Of a DNA stretch of 48,289 nt, positions 1-9,030 are shown in pieces. Made by a program: the position numbers and the translations under genes. How positions within the stretch are numbered: position 1 is the stretch's first letter; the number at the start of each line of letters is the position of its first letter. The notes under the pieces are model-generated. The model did no database searches. It had not been told where the DNA came from and saw nothing but the letters and a program-made list of their open reading frames with translations. The DNA is from Defluviitaleaceae bacterium (lineage in GTDB: Bacteria; Bacillota; Clostridia; Lachnospirales; WQUN01), in contig WRBD01000019.1 of assembly GCA_009779835.1 (NCBI GenBank), positions 1 through 48,289 on the forward strand, read 5' to 3'.

Positions 1-184
1 TCTGTTTTTTTTACAACGGCAATGCCCCTTAATGCGTTAAACCTGCTTTTTTCTTTTTGTTTTTTTATTCGCACATTCGAGTTCGGCAGTTAGCCTTTTT
101 TCATAGAACGGTTTACACTACCACATTAAAAATGTAACATAAAAATAATATTTTTCATATCATAAAAATTTTTCATTTCAAAAC

Positions 185-213
185 TTGCTTTATTTTGTCA
201 AGACAAATATAAT
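185..213 (+). promoter_or_regulatory. Promoter of the por operon with overlapping palindrome
   Basis: A -35 box TTGCTT (185-190), a 17-bp spacer and a perfect -10 TATAAT (208-213) lie 64 bp before the porC start. The spacer carries the palindrome TTTGTC-AA-GACAAA (194-207), which abuts the -10 box, a usual place for a repressor site. The regulator is not identifiable from sequence. The rest of 1-184 is T-rich and AT-rich with no gene seen. Confidence 0.6.
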
Positions 214-276
214 TGTAAATAGTGCGTCTCGTTCAGGAACGTACTAAAAATATAAATTTTGGAAAGGTGGTTCGAT

Positions 277-858
277 ATGTCAAGCATGGTAGAAATTCGC
301 TGGCATGGGCGAGGTGGACAAGGCGCGAAAACAGCCTCACTGCTACTTGCAGAGGCGGCATTTGATTCGGGTAAATATGTACAAGGTTTCCCCGAATATG
401 GCCCCGAGCGTATGGGTGCGCCAATTACCGCGTACAACAGAATCAGTGACGAACGCTGTTCGCTTCACAGCAATATTTACGAGCCGGATTATGTAGTAGT
501 GGTTGACGCAACGCTGTTAGACGCGGTTGACGTAACAGGCGGTCTTAAAAAGGAAGGCGCAATCATAATCAACACCACAAAATCCCCTGAGGAGGTTAAA
601 CCAAAATTAGAGGGTTACGAGGGAAGGGTTATTACGATTGACGCAAGTTCCATCGCGGAGAAAGAACTGGGTAACAGAAGCCTTTCCAATACATCCATGT
701 TAGGCGCCATTGTAAAAATAAGCGGCGTTATTCCCGAAGAAGCTTTCCTTAAGGACGTGGAAAAGTCGCTTCGTCATAAGTTCGCCACCAAGCCGCATGT
801 TATTGAAAAGAACATGAAGGCTCTTGAACGCGGGATGAAGGAGGTAAAAAGCGCATGA
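277..858 (+). CDS. porC: Pyruvate:ferredoxin oxidoreductase, gamma subunit
   Basis: 193 residues. Gamma subunit of a four-subunit 2-oxoacid:ferredoxin oxidoreductase, which oxidatively decarboxylates pyruvate to acetyl-CoA while reducing ferredoxin in the cytoplasm. The N-terminal motif WHGRGGQGAKTA and the GYPEYGPER-like segment (here GFPEYGPER) are typical of the POR gamma domain. The ATG at 277 is chosen because AAAGGTGG (263-270) sits 6 nt upstream; an upstream TTG at 259 in the same frame would place the ribosome binding site inside the gene. First gene of a tightly packed porCDAB operon; its stop overlaps the porD start (ATGA). Pyruvate specificity is inferred mainly from the alpha and beta subunits. 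Confidence 0.93.
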   Translation: MSSMVEIRWHGRGGQGAKTASLLLAEAAFDSGKYVQGFPEYGPERMGAPITAYNRISDERCSLHSNIYEPDYVVVVDATLLDAVDVTGGLKKEGAIIINTTKSPEEVKPKLEGYEGRVITIDASSIAEKELGNRSLSNTSMLGAIVKISGVIPEEAFLKDVEKSLRHKFATKPHVIEKNMKALERGMKEVKSA

Positions 859-1157
859 TTTATGTAAAAGACGCTAACCTTAATCAGTCTTGGAACGAAG
901 TAAGTGCCGGCGGAAATATTTACGAACCGGGCACCTCCCTTCAAGTAAACACCGGTGACTGGCGGATTTTTATTCCCAAATTTATTGAAGAAAATTGCAA
1001 GCAGTGTATGCTTTGCTTCCCGGTGTGCGGAGACAGCGCGATTCCGGTAGAAAATGAAAAAAGGCTGGACTTCGATTTTAAACACTGCAAAGGTTGTGGT
1101 GTATGCTTCAAAGTGTGTCCGTTTAAAGCCATCACATGGGAAGAGGAGGTGAAATAA
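855..1157 (+). CDS. porD: Pyruvate:ferredoxin oxidoreductase, delta subunit (2x[4Fe-4S] ferredoxin)
   Basis: 100 residues. Ferredoxin-like delta subunit that carries electrons from the TPP site to external ferredoxin. Two Cys clusters are visible: CKQCMLCFPVCG and CKGCGVCFKVCP, each CxxCxxCxxxC, enough for two [4Fe-4S] clusters. In the first cluster the usual Pro after the fourth Cys is Gly. The start overlaps the porC stop by 4 nt (ATGA), with GGAGGT just upstream, and the TAA stop shares one base with the porA ATG (TAATG), so translation of the operon is probably coupled. Confidence 0.93.
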   Translation: MIYVKDANLNQSWNEVSAGGNIYEPGTSLQVNTGDWRIFIPKFIEENCKQCMLCFPVCGDSAIPVENEKRLDFDFKHCKGCGVCFKVCPFKAITWEEEVK

Positions 1158-2338
1158 TGGCAATTCGCGAAAAACTTTCCGGCAATGAAGCCGTCGCGAC
1201 AGCGTTAAGGCAAGTAAACCCAGATGTTGTTGCCGCCTATCCGATTACGCCGTCTACCGAAGTTGTTCATTATTTTTCTCAGTACGTAGCCGACGGTCAA
1301 GTGGACACCGAATTTATTGCGGTGGAATCTGAACATAGTGCGATGAGTGCCTGTATTGGCGCGCAAGCGGCAGGCGCACGTTCCTCAACGGTTACGTCAG
1401 CTTGCGGTCTTGCTCTTATGTGGGAGCTTTTATATGTAGCTTCGGGTCATCGCCTTCCCATTACGCTTAATGTTATCAACCGCGCATTGTCCGGTCCCAT
1501 TAATATTAACAACGACCATTCGGATTCTATGGGCGCGCGCGACAGCGGATGGATTCAACTTTATTCTGAAAACAACCAGGAAGCATATGACAACTATTTG
1601 ATGTCACTGCGAATTGCGGAACACAAAGATGTTTTGCTTCCGGTTATGACTTGCCAAGACGGTTTTATCACCTCACACGCTATCGAGAACATCGAACTTC
1701 TTGAAGATGACGCGGTGCAAAAATTCGTAGGCAAATACAATCCCGAGCGTCACTTAATCGACGGAAAACCCATGTCGGTAGGACCTTACGATACGGTTCA
1801 ATTCTATTTCGAGCATCAATATCAACGCGCACAAGCCATGATTGGCGCGAAAAAAATTATTCTCGACGTTTTCAAAGAATACGGCGATTTAACAGGACGT
1901 AAGTACGGTCTTTTCGAGGAATACAAAATGGAAGACGCGGAACGCGCAATTGTTGTACTTAACTCCAGTGCGGGAACAGCGAAATTTGTTTGCGATAAGC
2001 TTCGCGCCAAAGGCGAAAAAGTGGGAGTACTCAAGCTTCGTGTGTTCCGTCCATTCCCGGCGGCTGAAATTGCAAAAGCACTTTCGCACGTTAAAGCCGT
2101 TGCTGTTATGGATAAAGCAGATTCCTTCTCCGCAGTGGGCGGCCCTGTTTTCGCAGACGTTCGCAGTGCTTGCTACGACTTAAAAGAACGCCCCTTGATG
2201 ATTAACTATATTTACGGGCTTGGCGGACGCGACGTTCCCGTTGAAAACTTTGAGACTGTTTATGAAGCTCTTTCTGAAGTGATTAAAACAGGAAGCACCG
2301 ACAATTTCTATCGTCATGTCGGCGTTAGGGGGTTATAA
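1157..2338 (+). CDS. porA: Pyruvate:ferredoxin oxidoreductase, alpha subunit
   Basis: 393 residues. Alpha subunit, containing the pyrimidine-binding domain for thiamine diphosphate. The N-terminal AAYPITPSTEVVHYF and the following EFIAVESEHSAMSACIGA are hallmark POR alpha motifs; the acidic residue of the ESEHSA segment normally activates the cofactor. The C-terminal part (about 270-390) is the transketolase-C-like domain. The ATG at 1157 has AGGAGGT at 1144-1150 and overlaps the porD stop. An upstream ATG at 1136 in the same frame would lie before that ribosome binding site and is rejected. Confidence 0.94.
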   Translation: MAIREKLSGNEAVATALRQVNPDVVAAYPITPSTEVVHYFSQYVADGQVDTEFIAVESEHSAMSACIGAQAAGARSSTVTSACGLALMWELLYVASGHRLPITLNVINRALSGPININNDHSDSMGARDSGWIQLYSENNQEAYDNYLMSLRIAEHKDVLLPVMTCQDGFITSHAIENIELLEDDAVQKFVGKYNPERHLIDGKPMSVGPYDTVQFYFEHQYQRAQAMIGAKKIILDVFKEYGDLTGRKYGLFEEYKMEDAERAIVVLNSSAGTAKFVCDKLRAKGEKVGVLKLRVFRPFPAAEIAKALSHVKAVAVMDKADSFSAVGGPVFADVRSACYDLKERPLMINYIYGLGGRDVPVENFETVYEALSEVIKTGSTDNFYRHVGVRGL

Positions 2339-2340
2339 TT

Positions 2341-3273
2341 ATGTCTTATAATTTGAAAAAAGAATGCTGTAAACCCGAACGCTTTGTCGGCGGACATCGT
2401 CTGTGTGCGGGTTGCGGAGCGGGTGTTGCCGTGCGCGGTGTACTTCGCGCGCTCAATGATGAGGACAAATCTGTTTCGGGTGTTGCAACCTGTTGCTTGG
2501 AAGTATCCAGCGTGTTGTATCCGTTCACCGCATGGAATGAAGGCTACATCCACTCCGCTTTTGAAAACGTAGCCGCAACAATAGCCGGTTGCGAAGCCGC
2601 CTATAAAGTAAAAAAACGCAAAGGCGAAATAAAAGATAACTACAAATTCGTAGCGTTTGCCGGTGACGGCGGCACCTACGATATCGGGCTTCAAGCACTC
2701 TCCGGCGCGTTGGAGCGCGGCCATGATATGGTTTATGTATGCTATGACAACGAAGCCTACATGAACACAGGTCTGCAACGTTCTTCATCTACACCTAAGT
2801 TTGCCGAAGTTTCAACCGCACCGGTAGGAAGCGAAATCCCGGGTAAAATGCAGCACAAAAAAGACCTGACCGAAATAGTTGTAGGTCACGGTGTACCGTA
2901 TGTAGCGCAAACAACCTTCACCGCAAACTTTAAAGATTTACATGAAAAAGCTTACAAAGCGCACTACACCCCCGGCGCGAATTTCCTTAATATCCTCGCG
3001 CCTTGCCCCCGCGGTTGGCGTTACCCGCCCGAAGACCTTATGTTAATTTGTAAGCTTGCCGTAGACACTTGTGTATGGCCGCTTTACGAAGTAATCGAAG
3101 GCGATTGGAAACTGACCTACGAACCGAAGAAAAAACTCCCCATCGAAGACTATATCAAAATACAAGGCCGCTTCCGCCATCTTTTCTCCATGCCGAACGG
3201 CGAAGAAATGATTGCAGACTTGCAAGCGCATGTTGACAAAAAATGGGAGAGACTGCTTAAAAAATGTAAGTAA
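2341..3273 (+). CDS. porB: Pyruvate:ferredoxin oxidoreductase, beta subunit
   Basis: 310 residues. Beta subunit that binds the thiamine diphosphate and the proximal [4Fe-4S] cluster. Seen: CAGCGAG near residue 20 (cluster ligands), a further Cys in VATCCLEVSS, the GDGG...D TPP/Mg motif at about residue 105, followed by CYDNEAYMNTGLQRSSSTP, and a late Cys in LAPCPRGW. The MNTG-QRSSSTP form fits pyruvate rather than branched-chain oxoacid enzymes. It follows porA after 2 nt, with an AGGGGGT site upstream, and ends the operon before a terminator. Confidence 0.94.
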   Translation: MSYNLKKECCKPERFVGGHRLCAGCGAGVAVRGVLRALNDEDKSVSGVATCCLEVSSVLYPFTAWNEGYIHSAFENVAATIAGCEAAYKVKKRKGEIKDNYKFVAFAGDGGTYDIGLQALSGALERGHDMVYVCYDNEAYMNTGLQRSSSTPKFAEVSTAPVGSEIPGKMQHKKDLTEIVVGHGVPYVAQTTFTANFKDLHEKAYKAHYTPGANFLNILAPCPRGWRYPPEDLMLICKLAVDTCVWPLYEVIEGDWKLTYEPKKKLPIEDYIKIQGRFRHLFSMPNGEEMIADLQAHVDKKWERLLKKCK

Positions 3274-3292
3274 TAACGTTGAGGAAAATTAA

Positions 3293-3331
3293 AAACACGT
3301 CATTGCGCACTTGAAATGGCGTGTTTTTTTA
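3293..3331 (+). terminator. Rho-independent terminator after porB
   Basis: The stem AACACGTCATT pairs with AATGGCGTGTT (one T-G wobble) and runs into seven T residues. It closes the por operon. Confidence 0.75.
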
Positions 3332-3373
3332 TCCGCGGAAAGGCTTTGCAAGCCGCTTAACACGGAGGACAAT

Positions 3374-3523
3374 ATGGAGAAAATAAAAAGAATTCCTGTA
3401 TTGGATAGCCGAACAATAATTGTACACATTTCATCGTTGCGAAAAAAATTATCACTGGACGACGAAAGCCAAATTAATATAATTGCGGAACGAAGAAAGT
3501 ATTACAGCTTGAAAATTTATTAA
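3374..3523 (+). pseudogene. Remnant of an OmpR-type DNA-binding domain
   Basis: A 49-codon ORF with a good ribosome binding site (GGAGG, 3364-3368). The segment SRTIIVHISSLRKKL matches the recognition helix of OmpR/PhoB winged-helix domains (consensus of the type RTVDVHISRLRKKL), and the following IIAERRKYYSLKIY resembles the C-terminal wing hairpin. The receiver domain and the first half of the winged helix are absent. It is either the last piece of a deleted response regulator or a mini-protein that still has a start signal. It lies directly before the palindromic element, in a region of decayed signalling genes. Confidence 0.55.
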
Positions 3524-3536
3524 GAATACATCTTTC

Positions 3537-3677
3537 ATAGCTGCTCAATGCCGAATTTGCGCAGCAATTTTCCGCAATCCTGCGTCGACTGCTTCTAGCG
3601 CACGCTTCATGTGTGCGTCGTCGCTTCCTCCTTGATTTGCCGAAGATTGCTGCGCAAATTCGGTATTGGGCAGTTAT
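3537..3677. repeat. 141-bp palindromic element with 32-bp terminal inverted repeats
   Basis: The left arm 3537-3568 and right arm 3646-3677 are reverse complements with 3 mismatches over 32 bp. Complementarity continues imperfectly inward, and the centre holds its own 8-bp hairpin GCGCACGC / GTGTGCGT around the loop TTCAT (about 3598-3618). The whole element can fold into one long cruciform. No ORF is convincing. It could be a MITE or REP-like repeat or a structured RNA; only one copy is in the window. Confidence 0.7.
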
Positions 3678-3782
3678 AAAAGGGGTCTATTGAAATTTAG
3701 AAAAAATTTTAGTAATATCTTATCGTTAAGTTAATACCCTGTGTTCAAGATGTGCGTAACACTAATTATGGGGTGCATAGTG

Positions 3783-4427
3783 ATGAGAATAAAAATTTTA
3801 TTATTTTTAATTTTTTTAAACGAAGATAGTGAAATAAGCGGTTATGCCGTTTTATTTTGTGAATGGCTGGCAACATTTTTACTTGGCGGGCTAGAAACGT
3901 GCGAAATTGATTTTACGGGCGACTTAATCAGAACGGAAGAACGCTTGCAAATTTACGAAATGACAAATCCGATTGCAATGCGTCATGTAAAAGGTTTTCG
4001 TTTGGCGGGAAGCAGACCCCTTCCTGAAATTGCAGTGGAACGCCCCGTGCGTGTCGGTTTTATGACAGCCACCGCCACAATCAACAGGGTTACTTCGGAG
4101 ATGGAACCGGGTACATACGAAGCTATTACGCTGGATGAATTCACAGATGTTTACCCCGCTCTTGTAAGCGGGGAAATTGACGTATATTACTACAGCGGCG
4201 TTGCGGAAATAAATTTTTTAGAACACGCGGACATAGTTTCCGAAAGTTTTTACACGTTAATTTATGTAACGCTTTCTATGGCGACGCAAAACCGCGAACT
4301 TTCTTTGATTATTTCGGTTGTGGGCAAGGCATTGGAAAATAATGATTTTGCTCATATAAACACGCAAAACATGGATTTTAAAGCCGCAGCGGAAGAACTC
4401 ATAAAAATGAGGTGTGAAAATGGATAG
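3783..4427 (+). CDS. Shortened solute-binding (SBP_bac_3-like) sensor protein
   Basis: 214 residues. Clearly related to the first solute-binding domain of the giant sensor kinase at 35539-40689: shared landmarks are the ISGYAVLFCEWL segment, TGDLIRTEERLQIYEMT, the GEIDVYYY segment and the SMATQNRELSLII stretch. Compared with that domain it has lost about 58 residues between a short hydrophobic start (MRIKILLFLIFL) and the domain, and about 17 residues near residue 32. The signal peptide is therefore probably not functional. The ATG at 3783 follows GGGGTG. The stop overlaps the next kinase start by 8 nt, which suggests translational coupling and a former sensor-kinase pair. It may be a decaying gene or a cytoplasmic remnant. 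Confidence 0.6.
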   Translation: MRIKILLFLIFLNEDSEISGYAVLFCEWLATFLLGGLETCEIDFTGDLIRTEERLQIYEMTNPIAMRHVKGFRLAGSRPLPEIAVERPVRVGFMTATATINRVTSEMEPGTYEAITLDEFTDVYPALVSGEIDVYYYSGVAEINFLEHADIVSESFYTLIYVTLSMATQNRELSLIISVVGKALENNDFAHINTQNMDFKAAAEELIKMRCENG

Positions 4428-7173
4428 TATTAAAAAAAACAGTTTAATGGTTGTTGACGATGATACGGCAAATCTTATGGAGCTTACGCATATATTACGT
4501 CCGGACTTTAAGGTGTATATTGTTAAAGACGGGGTAACCGCGTTGGAAAAAGCCGCGGAATCTTTGCCCGATTTAATTTTGCTTGACGTAATTATGCCGA
4601 ACATGAGCGGTTTTGATGTTCTTCGAGAATTGCAAAAATCCGAAATTACAAAAAATATTCCCGTAATTTTTATCACCGGAATAAACGAAAATGAAAACGA
4701 AAGCGAAGGTCTTGCAATTGGCGCGGTAGATTATATCCGCAAACCATTCGATGCTGCCATTGTAAAATTGCGTGTTAATAATCAAATTAAAATTATAAAT
4801 TTGCAGCGCGAATTAAAAGATGCCGTACGTGCGGCGGAAAATTGCGCAATCGAAGCGGAAACAGCGAACAAAACAAAATCTGTTTTTCTCGCGAACATGA
4901 GTCACGAAATTCGCACTCCAATGAACGCAATTATGGGCATAACCGAAATTATGCTGCAAAACGAGCAAACACGTGAAGTTGAAGAAGGCTTGAATAAAAT
5001 TTACAACTCTTGCGATTTACTATTGGGAATAATCAACGATATTTTAGATTTTTCAAAAATAGAAGCGGGCAAGCTGGATATTTTCCCGGCAAAATATAAA
5101 CTCGCAAGCATGATAAATGATTCTATTCAGTTAAACATAATGCGTAATGACGATAAGTCTATTCATTTCAAACTTGAAATTGATGAAAATATTCCTGCAA
5201 ATTTAATCGGTGATGAACTTCGCATCAAACAAATATTAAATAATTTGATGTCCAACGCTTTTAAATATACAGATAAAGGGCGAATTATACTTTTCGTCGG
5301 TTTTGAGCCTGCCGAAAAAGGCGTAACGCTTGTTATGGGTGTGCGAGACACCGGCCACGGAATGACGAAGGAGCAAATGGCAAAATTGTTTTCTGAGTAT
5401 TCCCGTTTCCATGAAGAAACAAGTAACGAGGAAGGCACAGGCTTGGGTCTTGCGATAACGCAAAGATTATTAAATCTTATGAGTGGTGAAATAAGCGTGG
5501 AAAGCGAACCGGGTGTTGGTTCGTTGTTTACAATAAAATTACCGCAAGAAACAGAAAACGGCGAAATTTTAGGCGCGAAAGTCGCAGAAAACCTAAAATG
5601 CTTCCGCACGAGCCACACAAAAAAGCGCAGGCAAGTTATTCGTGACCCGATGCCTTACGGGCGCGTTTTGGTTGTAGATGATGTTGAAACAAATTTATAT
5701 GTTGCCGTGGGTTTAATGAAGCCGTATCAATTGCAGATTGATTCCGTTTCATGCGGGCGCGAGGCGATTAAAAAAATTGAAAGCGGCGAAGTGTACGACC
5801 TTATTTTTATGGACCATATGATGCCGGAAATGGACGGCATAGAAGTTACAAAACATCTTCGTGGTTTAGGTTATAAAAAACCCATTGTCGCGCTTTCGGC
5901 AAACGCGGTTACGGGGCAGGCGGAAATTTTTTTGCAAAACGGTTTTGATGATTTTGTTTCAAAACCGATTGATATCCGCCAGCTTAACGCGGTTTTAAAT
6001 AAATATGTACGCGATGTTCAGCCGCCGGAAGTAATAGAAGCCGCACGGCGAGAAAAAGTAATTGAGAAAAATGAAGTTGAATCAACGGACGCTTTATTTT
6101 TGGATTCGTTAATTAAAGATGTAACAAAAGCCGTGACTGTTTTGGGGGATTTAATAAAAACCCCCGAGTGGGCAGAAAACGAAAAAGATTTACGAACTTT
6201 TACAATAACGGTTCACGGAATGAAAAGTTCGCTGCACAGCGCGGGTGAAAATTCTCTTTCCGCGTTCGCGAAAAAACTTGAGCTTGCAAGCCGCGACAAG
6301 CTTCACGAATTTATAACGGATTCGGCACCGAAATTCTTGGAAGAATTACGCACGCTTTATGAAAAGTTAGATTTGAAACGCGGCACGGAAAATTCAAATG
6401 AAAGCACAGAAGAATTAAAAAATAAATTTTCCGAGATAAAAGAAATGTGTTCGCAATACAATCGGATAGGCGCGTTGGATATTATTTCCGGAATAAAAAA
6501 TTCTTCGCCGGAAGTTCAAGCCGTTTTGGATAGAATTTGCGATTTCATTCACAGCGGCGATTATGACGACGCAGAAAACGCGGCGGCAGAGTTTTCCTCA
6601 AATTTAACATTAAAAATTCCCGGGTTGGACGTAACCGAAGGTTTGAAAAAATACAACGACGACGAAAAAATTTATTTGCAAATTTTAAATTCGTATGCGA
6701 CAAGCACCCGCTCAATTCTTAATGAAATAAAAGAAATTGACATTAACGCAGACTTCGATAAATTCAGATTAAAAGTTCACAGCTTAAGAGGAACCAGTCT
6801 TGATATTTTTGCGAATGAAATAGGGAATGCCGCCGCAAAGCTTGAAGATGCGGCAATTGCCGGCGATTTAAAATATATAATCGAACATACTTCGGCGTTC
6901 GCTGAAGAAGCGTACAAGTTGGTAAACGGTATAGATGAAGTGCTGAAAAAAATAAATGACAAAAACCCAAAGCCCAAAAAAGATACACCTGACAAAGAAT
7001 TATTGTTAAAGCTTCGTGATGCCTGCGAAATTTACAGCATGGATGGAGTAAACAATGCAATGGACGAAATTGAAAAATATCAATACGAATCGGACGATGG
7101 CTTAGTCGATTGGATACGGGAAAAAATTAAAACAATGGACTTCATGCAAATCGTGGAAAGAATTTCTATTTAA
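4420..7173 (+). CDS. Soluble hybrid histidine kinase, REC-HisKA-HATPase-REC-HPt-HPt
   Basis: 917 residues, no membrane segment. Order: receiver (phospho-Asp D56 in LILLDVIMP, K108); HisKA with FLANMSHEIRTPMNAIMG (H162); HATPase_c with N box NNLMSNAFKYT, DTGHGMT and GTGLGLAIT; second receiver (D465 in FMDHMMPEMDG); first HPt (H599 in VHGMKSS); second HPt (H787 in VHSLRGTS); and a helical tail of about 60 residues. The N-terminal receiver implies input from another kinase or protein. ATG 4420 is preferred over GTG 4414 because of spacing from GAGGTG. It overlaps the sensor remnant upstream and is followed after 13 nt by the double receiver. Close paralogue of the kinase at 33298-35499. Confidence 0.9.
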   Translation: MDSIKKNSLMVVDDDTANLMELTHILRPDFKVYIVKDGVTALEKAAESLPDLILLDVIMPNMSGFDVLRELQKSEITKNIPVIFITGINENENESEGLAIGAVDYIRKPFDAAIVKLRVNNQIKIINLQRELKDAVRAAENCAIEAETANKTKSVFLANMSHEIRTPMNAIMGITEIMLQNEQTREVEEGLNKIYNSCDLLLGIINDILDFSKIEAGKLDIFPAKYKLASMINDSIQLNIMRNDDKSIHFKLEIDENIPANLIGDELRIKQILNNLMSNAFKYTDKGRIILFVGFEPAEKGVTLVMGVRDTGHGMTKEQMAKLFSEYSRFHEETSNEEGTGLGLAITQRLLNLMSGEISVESEPGVGSLFTIKLPQETENGEILGAKVAENLKCFRTSHTKKRRQVIRDPMPYGRVLVVDDVETNLYVAVGLMKPYQLQIDSVSCGREAIKKIESGEVYDLIFMDHMMPEMDGIEVTKHLRGLGYKKPIVALSANAVTGQAEIFLQNGFDDFVSKPIDIRQLNAVLNKYVRDVQPPEVIEAARREKVIEKNEVESTDALFLDSLIKDVTKAVTVLGDLIKTPEWAENEKDLRTFTITVHGMKSSLHSAGENSLSAFAKKLELASRDKLHEFITDSAPKFLEELRTLYEKLDLKRGTENSNESTEELKNKFSEIKEMCSQYNRIGALDIISGIKNSSPEVQAVLDRICDFIHSGDYDDAENAAAEFSSNLTLKIPGLDVTEGLKKYNDDEKIYLQILNSYATSTRSILNEIKEIDINADFDKFRLKVHSLRGTSLDIFANEIGNAAAKLEDAAIAGDLKYIIEHTSAFAEEAYKLVNGIDEVLKKINDKNPKPKKDTPDKELLLKLRDACEIYSMDGVNNAMDEIEKYQYESDDGLVDWIREKIKTMDFMQIVERISI

Positions 7174-7186
7174 AAGGAGAATAAAA

Positions 7187-7981
7187 ATGGTCGAACGTAA
7201 AAAAATTATTTACCTTGATGATGTTTACCACAGTTTGGTAACCGTAAAAAACAAAATTAAAGAGCATTACGAAATGTATCCCGTTCAAACATCCGAAAAA
7301 ATGTTTGAAATTTTGGGTAAAGTTGAAATCTCGATAATTCTCTTGGACATAAATATGCCGGATGAAAACGGCTTTGATGTTTTGAAAAAATTAAAAGTGG
7401 ATACGCGTTATGCCGATATCCCGGTTATTTTTATAACAGCACAAAGAGATAAGGAAACCATCAAAAAAGGGCTTCAACTGGGTGCGGTTGATTTTATTTC
7501 AAAGCCGGCTGATGAGACGGAAATAATTGAGCGTATACAATTAAATTTAGACCCCGAAAAGAAATTCGCGGACAAACCAAAAATCCTTGCAATTGACGAC
7601 GACCCCAGCATTTTACATTCGTTGAACGCTTTATTATGTACAAAGTACACGGTGTATACAATGCCGGGTGTTGCCAGCGAGAAAATTCTTAAAGAGCTTT
7701 TGAAAAAAATGACTCCCGATTTATTTATTTTGGATTGCAATATGCCGGGTTTCAGCGGATTTGACCTTGTTCCGATAATAAAAGGAACCACGCCGTATGA
7801 AGATACCCCAATTATTTTCCTTACATCCGACGGAACAAGCGACAACGTGTATGTAGCGATGAATACAAAAGCAACCGATTTTTTGGTAAAGCCGATTGAC
7901 AAAGAAGCACTTCACAAAAAATTGGAACTTCATTTAAAAGATTATATGGTTTGGCGGCATATGAGAGCGGAAAGAAGGTAG
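7187..7981 (+). CDS. Double receiver-domain protein (REC-REC)
   Basis: 264 residues made of two CheY-like receivers. The first has LDD near residue 10, phospho-Asp D54 (LLDINMP) and the KP pair in FISKPADE; the second has IDDDP, D183 (ILDCNMPG) and FLVKPID. There is no output domain. It probably acts as a phosphate relay or sink between the upstream hybrid kinase and the REC-HD-GYP protein. AAGGAGA is 6 nt before the ATG; the next gene starts 9 nt after its stop, so the three form an operon. Confidence 0.88.
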   Translation: MVERKKIIYLDDVYHSLVTVKNKIKEHYEMYPVQTSEKMFEILGKVEISIILLDINMPDENGFDVLKKLKVDTRYADIPVIFITAQRDKETIKKGLQLGAVDFISKPADETEIIERIQLNLDPEKKFADKPKILAIDDDPSILHSLNALLCTKYTVYTMPGVASEKILKELLKKMTPDLFILDCNMPGFSGFDLVPIIKGTTPYEDTPIIFLTSDGTSDNVYVAMNTKATDFLVKPIDKEALHKKLELHLKDYMVWRHMRAERR

Positions 7982-7990
7982 GAGGAAGAT

Positions 7991-9022
7991 ATGAATAAAA
8001 CGGTTTTTATAGTTGATGACAATTCAATAAATCTTACAGTTGCGGAAAAAGCGTTGCGTACGCAATATCGGGTAATCGCGCTTCCTTCTGCTGAAAAAAT
8101 GTTTAAGGCGTTGGAAAAATTCAAGCCGGATTTGATTATGCTTGATGTTGAAATGCCGGAAATGAGTGGCTTCGACGCGATGAAAATATTAAAAGTAAGC
8201 AGCGCATATGCGAATATACCCGTTATATTTTTAACTGCGCTTTCCGATGCCAAAAGCGAAGCATATGGAATTAAACTCGGTGCGGTGGATTTTATTTTAA
8301 AACCGTTTTCCGAACCGGTTTTGCAAAACCGGGTAAAAAATCATTTACGTATCGACGAATTAATTCGCGAACGAACCAAGCAACTTCTTGAACGCACCGA
8401 AGAACTTGAACGTCTGAAAAACGGTCTTGTATTTACGATGGCAGACTTGGTTGAAAATCGCGATAAAAACACCGGCGGGCATATAGACCGCACTGCGTCT
8501 TATGTGCAATTGTTAATTGACGCGATGCTTAAAGAAAAAATTTATGAAGATGAAATAAAAGATTGGGATATTGAATCGGTTGTGTCTTCGGCGCGTTTGC
8601 ACGATGTAGGCAAAATGATTATTCCCGACGCGATTCTAAACAAACCCGGCAAGCTTACGGACGAAGAATTTGAAATAATGAAATCACATTCTTCGGAAGG
8701 CGCGAAAATTATCGACAAAGCAATTTCACGGACGGGCAATGCGGGTTTTTTATTAAATGCAAAAAAAATCGCGGAGTATCACCACGAAAAATGGAACGGC
8801 GCGGGTTATCCTTATGGTCTTGACGGTGAAAATATTCCGTTGCACGGGCGCATAATGGCAATCGCCGATGTTTATGACGCGCTTGTTTCAGAAAGACCGT
8901 ATAAAAAAGCGTTCACACACGACGAAGCGGTAGAAATTATCAAAAATGACGCAGCGCGGCACTTTGACCCTGTTTTGGTAGATTGTTTCTTGAAGATAAA
9001 AGATAAGTTTGCAAAAGGATGA
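7991..9022 (+). CDS. Response regulator with HD-GYP domain (predicted cyclic-di-GMP phosphodiesterase)
   Basis: 343 residues, RpfG-like. The receiver covers about 1-120 with D9/D10, phospho-Asp D52 (IMLDVEMP) and ILKPF. A coiled-coil linker (about 120-145) leads to an HD-GYP domain: GGHIDRT, LHDVGK (H204, D205), HSSEGAKII, YHHEKWNGAGYP (GYP at 272-274) and IADVYDAL. HD-GYP enzymes hydrolyse cyclic-di-GMP to GMP. All metal and signature residues appear intact. This is the only recognisable enzymatic output of the phosphorelay proteins in the window. Confidence 0.92.
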   Translation: MNKTVFIVDDNSINLTVAEKALRTQYRVIALPSAEKMFKALEKFKPDLIMLDVEMPEMSGFDAMKILKVSSAYANIPVIFLTALSDAKSEAYGIKLGAVDFILKPFSEPVLQNRVKNHLRIDELIRERTKQLLERTEELERLKNGLVFTMADLVENRDKNTGGHIDRTASYVQLLIDAMLKEKIYEDEIKDWDIESVVSSARLHDVGKMIIPDAILNKPGKLTDEEFEIMKSHSSEGAKIIDKAISRTGNAGFLLNAKKIAEYHHEKWNGAGYPYGLDGENIPLHGRIMAIADVYDALVSERPYKKAFTHDEAVEIIKNDAARHFDPVLVDCFLKIKDKFAKG

Positions 9023-9030
9023 TTTTGTAA

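Noticed and set aside
259-276. TTG start for porC
   Set aside because: The ribosome binding site lies downstream of this TTG; ATG 277 has the right spacing.
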